Below, piece by piece: positions 25,768-32,904 of a stretch of 64,000 bases of DNA (positions are counted from its first letter, which is position 1; each line of letters opens with the position of its first letter). A program made the translations under genes and the position numbers. The stretch lies in NCBI RefSeq assembly GCF_008923365.1, contig NZ_WBMR01000004.1:54592-118591 (forward strand), given 5' to 3'. The notes below the pieces were generated by a model. The model was not told the DNA's origin. It was given only the letters and a program-made list of their open reading frames with translations, and searched no databases. This DNA comes from Actinomadura montaniterrae. Lineage in GTDB: Bacteria; Actinomycetota; Actinomycetes; Streptosporangiales; Streptosporangiaceae.

Positions 25768-25954
25768 CCATACCCCCGAATCATTGCTCTGGGTTGATGA
25801 GTGATCACAGTAAGTGGCAGACTTGTGGAGCGCAAGCATCACCAAACAACTTCTTCACAAGCCAACCAGGCCAACAACGCGCTACCGCAGCACCCGATCA
25901 GCCACACTTGAAAGGACCAACCGCACCATGACCGCAACCCCAGGAGCTCCAGCG
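25768..25954. promoter_or_regulatory. Divergent promoter region between transfer operon and HTH gene
   Basis: A 187-base, less GC-rich stretch separates the leftward transfer operon from the rightward HTH gene. It contains the 8-base palindrome GTGATCAC at 25801-25808, a plausible operator for the adjacent HTH protein. No confident -35/-10 pair could be assigned by eye. Confidence 0.4.
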
Positions 25955-26287
25955 ATGACCGACACGCCCGGCCGCGACCCCGACGTGCTCACCACCGCCG
26001 AACTCGCGACCAAACTCGGCCTGTCGCCCCAGACCGTCCGCCGGATGGCCAACGCCGGGCAGATCCCCGCCCTCAAGACCGGCAAGGACTTCCGCTACTC
26101 CTGGGAAGCGGTCCGCGAGGTGCTGCGGCAGCCCCACCACCAACCCGGGGGCCCCGCCGATGACCCGCAGCACGACCAACCCACCCAGCCCACACGTAAG
26201 GGAGCCGGCTACCGCGCCCAACGCCGCGCCCGCACCGGCGCCCAACACCCCACCACCGACTCCCACGCCGACACCGACACCGACTAA
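25955..26287 (+). CDS. Helix-turn-helix (HTH_17/excisionase-like) DNA-binding protein
   Basis: ATG 25955 was chosen because CAGGAG lies eight bases upstream; ATG 25928 is in frame but lacks a site. The 110-residue product has a MerR/HTH_17-type motif, DVLTTAELATKLGLSPQTVRRMANAGQIPALKTG, followed by FRYSWEAVREVL, the standard layout of BldC-like and excisionase-type proteins. The C-terminal tail is hydrophilic and ends in alternating Asp/Thr (ADTDTD). Placed divergently from the transfer operon, it is the best candidate for controlling it or for acting as a directionality factor. Confidence 0.82.
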   Translation: MTDTPGRDPDVLTTAELATKLGLSPQTVRRMANAGQIPALKTGKDFRYSWEAVREVLRQPHHQPGGPADDPQHDQPTQPTRKGAGYRAQRRARTGAQHPTTDSHADTDTD

Positions 26288-26314
26288 CGCTCCAGCCCGG
26301 CGGCGGCCCGCCCG

Positions 26315-27301
26315 GTGAAAGCCGCCGCCACCATCTGCGCCGCCGTCCTGGCGCTCCCGTTCGGCCTCGTCCTGCTCCTGGCCGGACAACAGGACCCGGC
26401 CATCGGCGCCGGTCCGGCGGCGGGAGCGCCCACCCGGCTCGCCCGCACCGACATCCCACCCGCCTACCTGCGCTGGTACCTCGACGCCGCCCGAACCTGT
26501 CCCGGCCTGGGCTGGAACATCCTGGCCGCGATCGGCAAGATCGAATCCGACCACGGCCGCTCCACCGCACCCGGTGTGAAGACCGGGGAGAACAGTGCGG
26601 GCGCCGCCGGACCCATGCAGTTCCTCGCCGGCACCTGGGCGACCTATGGCGTTGACGGCGACCACGACGGACACACCGACCGCTACAACCCCGCCGACGC
26701 CATCTACGGCGCCGCCCGCTACCTGTGCGCCAACCACGCTGGCCAAGGCGGACGGCACCTCTACCAAGCGATCTGGCAGTACAACCACGCCGACTCGTAC
26801 GTCCACAAAGTCCTCACCCAAGCCGCCGCCTACGCCACCCCCACACCCACGCTCACCGCGAGCGGACGCGGCACCGTTGCGGTCCGCGCCGCGCTGCGCT
26901 GGCTCGGCACCCCCTACTCCTGGGGCGGCGGCGGCCCGGCAGGCCCCAGCTACGGCATCGCCCAAGGCGCCGGCACCAAAGGGTTCGACTGCTCCGGCCT
27001 CACCCAATACGCCTGGGCCAAAGCCGGCATCCAACTCCCACGCGTCGCGGCCGCCCAATACACCGCCGGCCCGCACATCGCTCGCACCCAACTACGCCCC
27101 GGTGACCTGCTGTTCTTCGCCACCGACACCCGCAACCCCGCGACGATCCACCACGTCGGGCTCTACTACGGCCGCGGACAGATGATCCACGCCCCCCAAA
27201 CCGGCGACGTCGTCCGCATCTCCCAGTTCACCGGCAACCCCTACCGCGAGCGCCAGTACATCGGTGCCACCCGCCCCAGCACCGCTCACATCGCAACCTG
27301 A
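26315..27301 (+). CDS. Bifunctional wall hydrolase: lytic transglycosylase + NlpC/P60
   Basis: GTG 26315 gives 328 residues. A hydrophobic N-terminal segment (VKAAATICAAVLALPFGLVL) is a signal or membrane anchor. Residues 50-165 are an SLT-type transglycosylase with the catalytic Glu77 in AAIGKIESDHG and GPMQFLAGTWATY. Residues 185-320 are an NlpC/P60 peptidase with Cys226 in GFDCSGLTQYAW, LRPGDLLFF and the His in TIHHVGLYYG. It is a VirB1-like muralytic enzyme that opens peptidoglycan for the transfer channel. Gene 27 bases after the HTH gene, same direction. Confidence 0.93.
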   Translation: MKAAATICAAVLALPFGLVLLLAGQQDPAIGAGPAAGAPTRLARTDIPPAYLRWYLDAARTCPGLGWNILAAIGKIESDHGRSTAPGVKTGENSAGAAGPMQFLAGTWATYGVDGDHDGHTDRYNPADAIYGAARYLCANHAGQGGRHLYQAIWQYNHADSYVHKVLTQAAAYATPTPTLTASGRGTVAVRAALRWLGTPYSWGGGGPAGPSYGIAQGAGTKGFDCSGLTQYAWAKAGIQLPRVAAAQYTAGPHIARTQLRPGDLLFFATDTRNPATIHHVGLYYGRGQMIHAPQTGDVVRISQFTGNPYRERQYIGATRPSTAHIAT

Positions 27302-27311
27302 CTGGAGGACC

Positions 27312-28029
27312 ATGCCCCACGACCACGACGCCCACGCCACCACCCACCAGAACTGCCGCGACAACCGCGACCACGATCAGGCCCACGGCCGCACCCGGCC
27401 GAACCGCACCGCCCGCCACCCGGCACTCTCCCGAACCAGAAAGACACCGCCGCCGTGCGGACCGATCCGGGCGTTCAGCTACGGCGGCGGCTGGCAATCC
27501 ACCGCCGCCCTCGTCCTGGCCGCCCAAGGACGTATCGACTTCCGCACCTTCCTGTTCGCCAACGTCGGCGACGACTCCGAACACCCCGCCACCCTCGCCT
27601 ACGTCCGCGACCACGCCGCCCCCTACGCCGCCGCACACGGCATCGAGGTGCGTGAGCTCCACCGCATCCGCCGCGACGGCACCACCGAAACCCTCTACGG
27701 CCGCCTCATGCGCGAAGGCTCCCGCTCCATCCCCATCCCCGTCCGCATGAGCAACGGCGCACCCGGCACCCGCTCCTGCACCGCCGACTTCAAAATCCGC
27801 GTCATCGGCCGCTGGCTCAAAGCCCACGGCGCCAGCCCCGAAAACCCCGCCACCATCGCCATCGGCATCAGCCTCGACGAAATTCACCGCGCCAACACCC
27901 GCCGCCACGAAGCATACGAACGCATCGTCTATCCACTGCTGGACCTGCGGATCCGCCGCACCGATTGCCCTCGCATCATCCGCTCCGCTGGCCTGCCCGT
28001 CCCACCCAAATCCTCCTGCTGGTTCTGCC
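27312..28029 (+). pseudogene. PAPS-reductase-like (PP-loop) gene, 5' fragment interrupted by a transposon
   Basis: ATG 27312 follows GGAGG. The encoded 239 residues show the PP-loop (AFSYGGGWQSTAALVLA), LFANVGDDSEHPATLAYV and GTRSCTADFKIRVIGRWL of the phosphoadenosine-phosphosulfate-reductase-like family, a class of N-type ATP pyrophosphatases. It reaches PPKSSCWFC and then reads into foreign sequence, stopping at 28217. The missing end (CPFHRLSTWQDM onward) is found in the proper frame at 31867-32100. The original gene was therefore about 310 residues and was split by the element inserted between 28029 and 31867. Confidence 0.85.
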
Positions 28030-28033
28030 TTAT

Positions 28034-29110
28034 TTGGAATCTGCGACCTCTACGTTCGTCGCTCATGACATCGATCTCCTGGGAGAAGTTCCCCCTGCTC
28101 GCCGGGGACGAGCACGCGCGACGGTGGTTGCAGTTCACCTCAACATCGGCCGGGCGTCCAACACCGTCCTGGCCTACGGACGGGCGGTTGAGGATCACCT
28201 GCGGTTCTGTCGTCTGACGGGTGCGGACCCGTTGGCGGTCCGGGCCGATGTGGTGGCAGCGTGGATCGGTGACCTGCACCAACGCCCGAACCCGCGAACC
28301 TCCAAGCTCGTGCACCTGGACTCGGGAGCGGGGCTGGCGAACGCCACGATCCAGCAGTACGTCATCGCCGCCCGGTCCTTCTACCAGTTCCTGGTCGAGG
28401 ACGGCCTGCGGGAACGCAACCCGGTACGCAGTGGGCAGTCAAGCCGACGGGGGGCCCGCGCGCGCCAGGGACTGGTGCGTCGGGTCGAGCAGGCACCGTG
28501 GATCCCCAACGAGTGGGACTGGCAGAAGATCCTGAGGTCGGCACGGGCGCTACCGCTGCGCAACCGACTGATGGTGGCGCTGGCCTACGACGGAGCGCTG
28601 CGCCGAGAGGAACTGGTGCAGCTGGAGGTCGGTGACTTCGAACCCGCCCATGCACTGATCCACCTTCGGGCCGAGACCACCAAGTCGAAGCGGTCACGCG
28701 AGGTCAGCTTCGGCCAGGCCACCTCCCGCCTGTTCATGAGCCACCTGGCCGAACGGCGCCAGATCGTCGGACGTGGTGGCGGACGACTCCTACTGAGCAC
28801 CTCACGCCGGAACTTCGGCGCTCCGCTCGGAGCGTCGAGCTGGTCAAAGATCGTCGCTGGCCTCGGAAGCGACGCCGGAGTTCCACGGCTGTCGACCCAC
28901 ACCTTCCGGCACCTGCGGCTGACCGACCTTGCCCGAGCCGACTGGACCATCGACCAGATCGCCCAGTACGCCGGACACCGCAACGTGTCCACCACGCTTC
29001 GCTACATCCACCTAAGCGGCCGCGAACTGGCCGCCCGGCTCCGCACGACCACTGCCTCGATCCAGGCCGACCGGGAACGGCTGCTCGCGGCGTTGGAGGA
29101 GGACCAGTGA
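28034..29110 (+). CDS. Tyrosine recombinase, TnpA-like
   Basis: A phage-integrase-type recombinase. Residues from about 40 form the core-binding domain (SNTVLAYGRAVEDHLRFCRL). The catalytic domain has the first Arg in GALRREELVQLEVGD, HTFRHLRLTDLAR (HxxR) and GHRNVSTTLRYIHLS with the Tyr nucleophile. The frame runs in from the interrupted gene, so the real start must lie inside the element: TTG 28034, just past the left end, gives 358 residues, near the Tn554 TnpA size; GTG 28124 is a shorter alternative. The stop overlaps the next gene by 4 bases (GTGA). Confidence 0.85.
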   Translation: MESATSTFVAHDIDLLGEVPPARRGRARATVVAVHLNIGRASNTVLAYGRAVEDHLRFCRLTGADPLAVRADVVAAWIGDLHQRPNPRTSKLVHLDSGAGLANATIQQYVIAARSFYQFLVEDGLRERNPVRSGQSSRRGARARQGLVRRVEQAPWIPNEWDWQKILRSARALPLRNRLMVALAYDGALRREELVQLEVGDFEPAHALIHLRAETTKSKRSREVSFGQATSRLFMSHLAERRQIVGRGGGRLLLSTSRRNFGAPLGASSWSKIVAGLGSDAGVPRLSTHTFRHLRLTDLARADWTIDQIAQYAGHRNVSTTLRYIHLSGRELAARLRTTTASIQADRERLLAALEEDQ

Positions 29111-31359
29111 GCGCGGCGTCGCAGGCCACAGCACACTCGGCCGACGCACCACTGGACCTGGATCCGCCCCTGACCGCGGCGGAAAGCACGTGCCTGGCCA
29201 GGATCGCGGCCTATGCTCACGCCAAGATCCAGCCCCGGGACCGGGTCGTCCTCGCACGGCTGATCGATCCGATCGACCAGGCGTCCCACGACTGGGGGCA
29301 ACAGGCCAGCAAGGCACGCATCCGGGTGCTGATGGAGGTCCACCGTCGTCAACGTCCCTACTGGGCCTGGGACCAGCACGAATGGCTCGCGCTGACCGGC
29401 ACCAAAAGCAGCGCGAAGCAGGAAGCTCGACTGCACCTGGTGGCACTGGGAATGCGGCTGGGCGGCCACCGCCGACTGCACCACCATGCCGGTGTTCAGC
29501 GCCTGAGCGTGCTCGGGGAGCTGGTCTTCGGCCCTGGGCGCGGCGATCCCGCGCTCACCGAAGTTCGCGACACACTGCGGTCCTGGGGCGTGAACTCGGC
29601 CGACACGCTCGGCCACCAGATCAACTGCGCGGTCTGGGACCTGCTGCTGACCTGCGACACCGTCGACCTTCACCAGATCGACGAGGCACGGCTGGCCGAG
29701 CTGGCCGCGCAGTATCCAGTGAGCAGCCGACGCCGCGGGCTGATCAAGATTTCTCGCGTCCTAGCGCACAAGGGCCTCATCAGCCGTCCGCTTCAGAACG
29801 TCGACCAACAGCGCGGCACCCGGCCCGAGACGCTGACCACGGTCCCAGCCGAGTGGCTGGAGCTGGTCGAGCGCTGGCGCGCGCTGACCACCTGCGAACC
29901 GTCCACGCTCAAGACAAAGTTCCCGATGGTGCTGATCGCCGGACGATGGGCCGCTGACAAGCACCCGGACGCGATCGCCCCGGCTGCCTGGACCCGGGAC
30001 ATGGCAGCCGAGTACGTCGCCGACACCATGAGCGCCACCATCGGCCAGTGGGCCGGACACAACCGCAACACCAGCCGCTTGGGCGAACCACTGAGCATCA
30101 CGGGCAAGGCCCACCGCATCGACTGCCTGCGCAGCTTCTTCAGTGAGCTGATCGACTGGGAATGGATCACCCCCAACTTCGACCCGCGCAAAGTGCTCTC
30201 CCTGCCCACCTCGGCACGGGCGCAGATCGTCCCGAACCCGCGGATCATCGACGACGCGTCCTGGGCCAAACTCATGGCCGCTGGTCTGACCCTTAACTCC
30301 GAAGATCTCAAGCCCTACGGCACCCCGCGCGCCAAAGACGTCGGCTACCAGGCCAACTACTACCCGATCGAGATGGTCCGGGCCATGGTGGGCGTCTGGC
30401 TGTTCGCCGGCTGCCGCGTCGACGAGATCCGCCGCCTGGAACTGGACTGCATCATCTGGGACGAAGGCCACGACGAACAGACCGGCGAGACCTATCGGGT
30501 CTGCCTGCTGCGCGTCCCGGCCAACAAGACCAGCGCCGCCTTCACCAAACCCGTCGACCCCGTCGTCGGCCAGCTCATCGAGGCATGGAAACTCGTCCGT
30601 GCTCCGCAGCCCGACATCACCGACCGCAAAACTCGACAACGCCGCCAGCACCTCTTCACCCACCGCGGGCAACTCGTCGGCGGCGGCTACCTCAACGACC
30701 ACGTCATCCCAGCGCTCTGCACCAAGGCGGGCATCCCGATGCACGACTCACGCGGGGCGCTCACCAGCCACCGCGCCCGCGCCACCATCGCCACCCAACT
30801 CCTCAACGCCCGCGACCCGCTCACCTTGGCCGACCTGCAGCAATGGCTCGGCCACAAACACCCCTCAAGCACCCGTCACTACGCCGCGATCCTGCAACGC
30901 ACCCTCACCGCCGCCTACAAGAAAGCCGACTACTTCGCCCGCAACGTCCGCACCATCGAAGTCCTCATCGACCGCGACACCATCCGCAGCGGCGCGGCCG
31001 CCGACGGACAGCCCTGGAAGTACTACGACCTGGGCGACGGCTACTGCACCTACGACTTCTTCGCCAAGTGCCCCCACCGATTGGCCTGCGCCCGCTGCCC
31101 CTTCTACCTGCCCAAACAATCCCACGCCGGGCAGCTCTTGGCCGTCAAGGACGGCATCGAAGGCATGCTCGAACAACTCGACCTCACCGACGAGGAACGC
31201 CAAGCCCTCCAAGGAGACCGCGACGCCGTCGCCGCCCTCGCCGAACGACTCGCCGACACCCCCACGCCAGCCGGCCCTACTCCCAACCAACTCGGCCACG
31301 ACAGGGCCTTCATCTCACTCACCGCACTACGCGACAGCCTGACCGGAGGCACCGCGTGA
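29107..31359 (+). CDS. Large tyrosine recombinase, TnpB-like with C-terminal Cys motif
   Basis: GTG 29107 gives 750 residues. The N-terminal 260 residues are helical. The catalytic core shows FAGCRVDEIRRLELD (Arg), LTSHRARATIATQLL (HxxR) and WLGHKHPSSTRHYAAIL (His and Tyr). The C-terminal part has a Cys/His cluster (CTYDFFAKCPHRLACARC then PFYLPKQS) that could bind zinc, followed by LDLTDEERQAL and a PTPAGPTPNQLG end, all common in TnpB-type recombinases of actinobacterial Tn554-like elements. It probably acts with the upstream recombinase on the element ends. Confidence 0.88.
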   Translation: MSAASQATAHSADAPLDLDPPLTAAESTCLARIAAYAHAKIQPRDRVVLARLIDPIDQASHDWGQQASKARIRVLMEVHRRQRPYWAWDQHEWLALTGTKSSAKQEARLHLVALGMRLGGHRRLHHHAGVQRLSVLGELVFGPGRGDPALTEVRDTLRSWGVNSADTLGHQINCAVWDLLLTCDTVDLHQIDEARLAELAAQYPVSSRRRGLIKISRVLAHKGLISRPLQNVDQQRGTRPETLTTVPAEWLELVERWRALTTCEPSTLKTKFPMVLIAGRWAADKHPDAIAPAAWTRDMAAEYVADTMSATIGQWAGHNRNTSRLGEPLSITGKAHRIDCLRSFFSELIDWEWITPNFDPRKVLSLPTSARAQIVPNPRIIDDASWAKLMAAGLTLNSEDLKPYGTPRAKDVGYQANYYPIEMVRAMVGVWLFAGCRVDEIRRLELDCIIWDEGHDEQTGETYRVCLLRVPANKTSAAFTKPVDPVVGQLIEAWKLVRAPQPDITDRKTRQRRQHLFTHRGQLVGGGYLNDHVIPALCTKAGIPMHDSRGALTSHRARATIATQLLNARDPLTLADLQQWLGHKHPSSTRHYAAILQRTLTAAYKKADYFARNVRTIEVLIDRDTIRSGAAADGQPWKYYDLGDGYCTYDFFAKCPHRLACARCPFYLPKQSHAGQLLAVKDGIEGMLEQLDLTDEERQALQGDRDAVAALAERLADTPTPAGPTPNQLGHDRAFISLTALRDSLTGGTA

Positions 31360-31373
31360 CCTACTCACGTCCC

Positions 31374-31772
31374 TCACTCGGGTTCATCGGAGAGCAGTTC
31401 ACCAACCTGCGCTAACACCAGCGAGCGGACCGCTCGCTCTGCACCAGCATGTTCAGGTTCACCGATCCGATCGCTGACATCCGCCCACCGGCCAAGGGCA
31501 GAGACAACCAGAGCCCACAGGTCACCAGCCAGCTCCACAACGACGGTCTGCTCAGCCGGAGGCCAGGTGCCCGACCCAGGAACGCCCGGAGTCCAATGCG
31601 CCACCTGATCCCAGCCAGCCCGGCGGATGACCCGTCCAGTGTCGATGACACCACGAGGGTCGCCCCTCTCCGCCTCGACGTTCACCTCGCTATCGATGCA
31701 GGCATCGATGATCTGCCACTGCCGAGTCGTCATCTCGACCGAGTGAGTCGCGCCCAAATCAGATGGAGACAC
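31374..31772 (-). CDS. Hypothetical cargo protein of the transposon, 132 aa
   Basis: A converging frame with protein-like composition (MTTRQWQIIDACIDSEVN, VVVELAGDLWALVVSALGRW). The track start is GTG 31772; ATG 31733 would give 119 residues. Neither has a clear ribosome site, so the start is uncertain. It fills the space between the recombinases and the right end, so it is the only candidate cargo. No family recognised; it could be a regulatory or accessory protein of the element. Confidence 0.5.
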   Translation of the reverse strand: MSPSDLGATHSVEMTTRQWQIIDACIDSEVNVEAERGDPRGVIDTGRVIRRAGWDQVAHWTPGVPGSGTWPPAEQTVVVELAGDLWALVVSALGRWADVSDRIGEPEHAGAERAVRSLVLAQVGELLSDEPE

Positions 31773-31866
31773 AAAAGATCATCGTCACCGACCTACAAGG
31801 GAGCGTCAAGAGCCACCGGAGAGCACCTCCCAGCTCAGAGATCGTCACTACATATTCGCAATAACG

Positions 31867-32100
31867 TGCCCCTTCCACCGCCTGTCCACCTGGCAGGACA
31901 TGCGCCGCGACCAACCCGACCTGTTCACCAAGGCCTGCCACCTGGAAACCACCATCAACAAACGCCGCCACACCGTCGGCAAAGACCCCGTCTACCTCAC
32001 CCGCTACAACGCACCCCTCGCCGACGTCACCCCCAACACCGACACCCTCCCCTTCGACCAGGACGACGGCACCTGCGACACCGGCTGGTGCTTCACCTGA
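31867..32100 (+). pseudogene. PAPS-reductase-like gene, 3' fragment beyond the transposon
   Basis: Begins in frame at TGC 31867 with CPFHRLSTWQDM, then RRDQPDLFTKACHLETTINKR, VGKDPVYLTRYNAPLADV and CDTGWCFT at the end. This is the standard C-terminus of the family whose front part ends at 28029. The Cys-x-x-Cys pair that the family often keeps (CWFCPFH) is divided exactly between the two fragments. Without excision neither fragment should give a functional enzyme. There is no new start with a good ribosome site upstream of it. Confidence 0.85.
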
Positions 32101-32157
32101 CCGCACCCTTCCAGCGGCTACCAACCAAACACCACGAATTCCATGGAGGCCTCACCG

Positions 32158-32358
32158 ATGCAAGCCATGAAATACGCGAACCTCGCCGAACTTCCCACCG
32201 TCGTAGATATCACCACCGCCGCCCGAGCGCTTGGGCTCTCCCGCACCTATGCCTACCACCTCGCCAAGCATGGCGAGTTTCCCTGCAAGATCATTCGCAT
32301 CGGTACGTGCTATCGAGTCCCCACGGCCGCACTCCGAGCCCTATTGGACGCCGGATAG
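32158..32358 (+). CDS. Small HTH protein (AlpA/excisionase-like)
   Basis: ATG 32158 has GGAGG eight bases upstream, so it is preferred to ATG 32143. The 66-residue product is one winged-helix/HTH_17 unit: VVDITTAARALGLSRTYAYHLAKHGEFPCKIIRIG followed by YRVPTAALRALL. It is a type often found next to integrases as a recombination directionality factor, or as a repressor. It directly follows the PAPS-reductase-like 3' fragment and ends the rightward unit before a strong hairpin. Confidence 0.8.
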   Translation: MQAMKYANLAELPTVVDITTAARALGLSRTYAYHLAKHGEFPCKIIRIGTCYRVPTAALRALLDAG

Positions 32359-32401
32359 CTTTCAGGCTCACCGAGTGACAAGGCAATAGCCTGGTTGTGA
32401 T

Positions 32402-32438
32402 AGGCCGGGACCATCCTCGACAGGGATGGTCCTGGCCT
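32402..32438 (+). terminator. Strong hairpin downstream of the small HTH gene
   Basis: AGGCCGGGACCATCC (32402-32416) pairs with GGATGGTCCTGGCCT (32424-32438), a 15-bp stem with one G-T wobble and a 7-base loop. No T-run follows, as is common in actinomycete terminators. It closes the rightward unit 43 bases after the stop codon. Confidence 0.65.
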
Positions 32439-32904
32439 GGGATTTGGCCCACCGAACCTGCTGTCTTCAGGACTGGCGGAAACTTTTGCTGGGACATGAG
32501 CGGGCCGGTCCCGGCGGGGAGACGGAACGCACCAAGAGTTACGAACTGGGCCGGGATGGGTGGCTTCCCCGGCCGGAATCGCGGGTCTGTCGAGGACGTC
32601 ACCGCCTTCAAGTCGCCGTTGCGCGCATAATTGAGCAAGCGAGGTAAAACCCAGGCGCCGTGGTCACCGTATAGGTAATGGAGAATACAAGCGAGGCGGC
32701 ATAGTTCTGCTAGTTGATCTATGATCCATAACAGAATTCAGTATACGATCGAGCCATTGGAGCGTCGGAGGATTGGTGGAGTACTTGATCTACCTCCGGC
32801 TCGTGGGTGGGGTACCGAATAAGAGTGAGTGCAACCCGACGGGAACGTGTGTTGCTGTCCCGCATCCAGTTCCCCTTTTCCTGAAGTATCGGTTTCGGGG
32901 TCAA
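32439..32904. other. Intergenic region, no gene recognised
   Basis: About 466 bases with no supported gene. The last third is richer in A and T (32640-32790, for example CAGTATACGAT near 32741), which is a likely promoter zone for the NTPase gene that follows. Open frames in both directions here look like chance. A GTGTTGCTGTCCCGC stretch near 32850 resembles part of a tRNA T-arm but no full cloverleaf is present. If the conjugative element ends near here, its attachment site was not recognisable. Confidence 0.5.

Larger units (their letters stand above)
28026..31870. mobile_element. Tn554-like transposon with two tyrosine recombinases, inserted in the PAPS-reductase-like gene
   Basis: An insertion of about 3841 bp. 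Both junctions carry TGCC (28026-28029 and 31867-31870), a 4-base direct repeat or crossover core, and joining the flanks restores the coding frame of the interrupted gene. The ends are imperfect inverted repeats: left TTATTTGGAATCTG from 28030 and, on the opposite strand, right TTATTGCGAATATG ending near 31864 (11 of 14 match). It carries two overlapping tyrosine recombinase genes like tnpA/tnpB of Tn554 and a converging gene of unknown function. A third recombinase or tnpC-size gene is not seen; a 19-codon frame (31356-31415) follows tnpB. Confidence 0.82.

Noticed and set aside
32815..32890. tRNA-like piece (GTGTTGCTGTCCCGC, resembling a T-arm) upstream of the KAP NTPase gene, a possible attachment site
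   Set aside because: No matching acceptor strand, anticodon arm or D-arm could be found, and the T-loop has several mismatches.
32773..32904. Upstream extension of the KAP NTPase from TTG or GTG at 32773-32776
   Set aside because: The extra 44 residues have no family resemblance, and the apparent GGAGG is only four bases or less from those starts.
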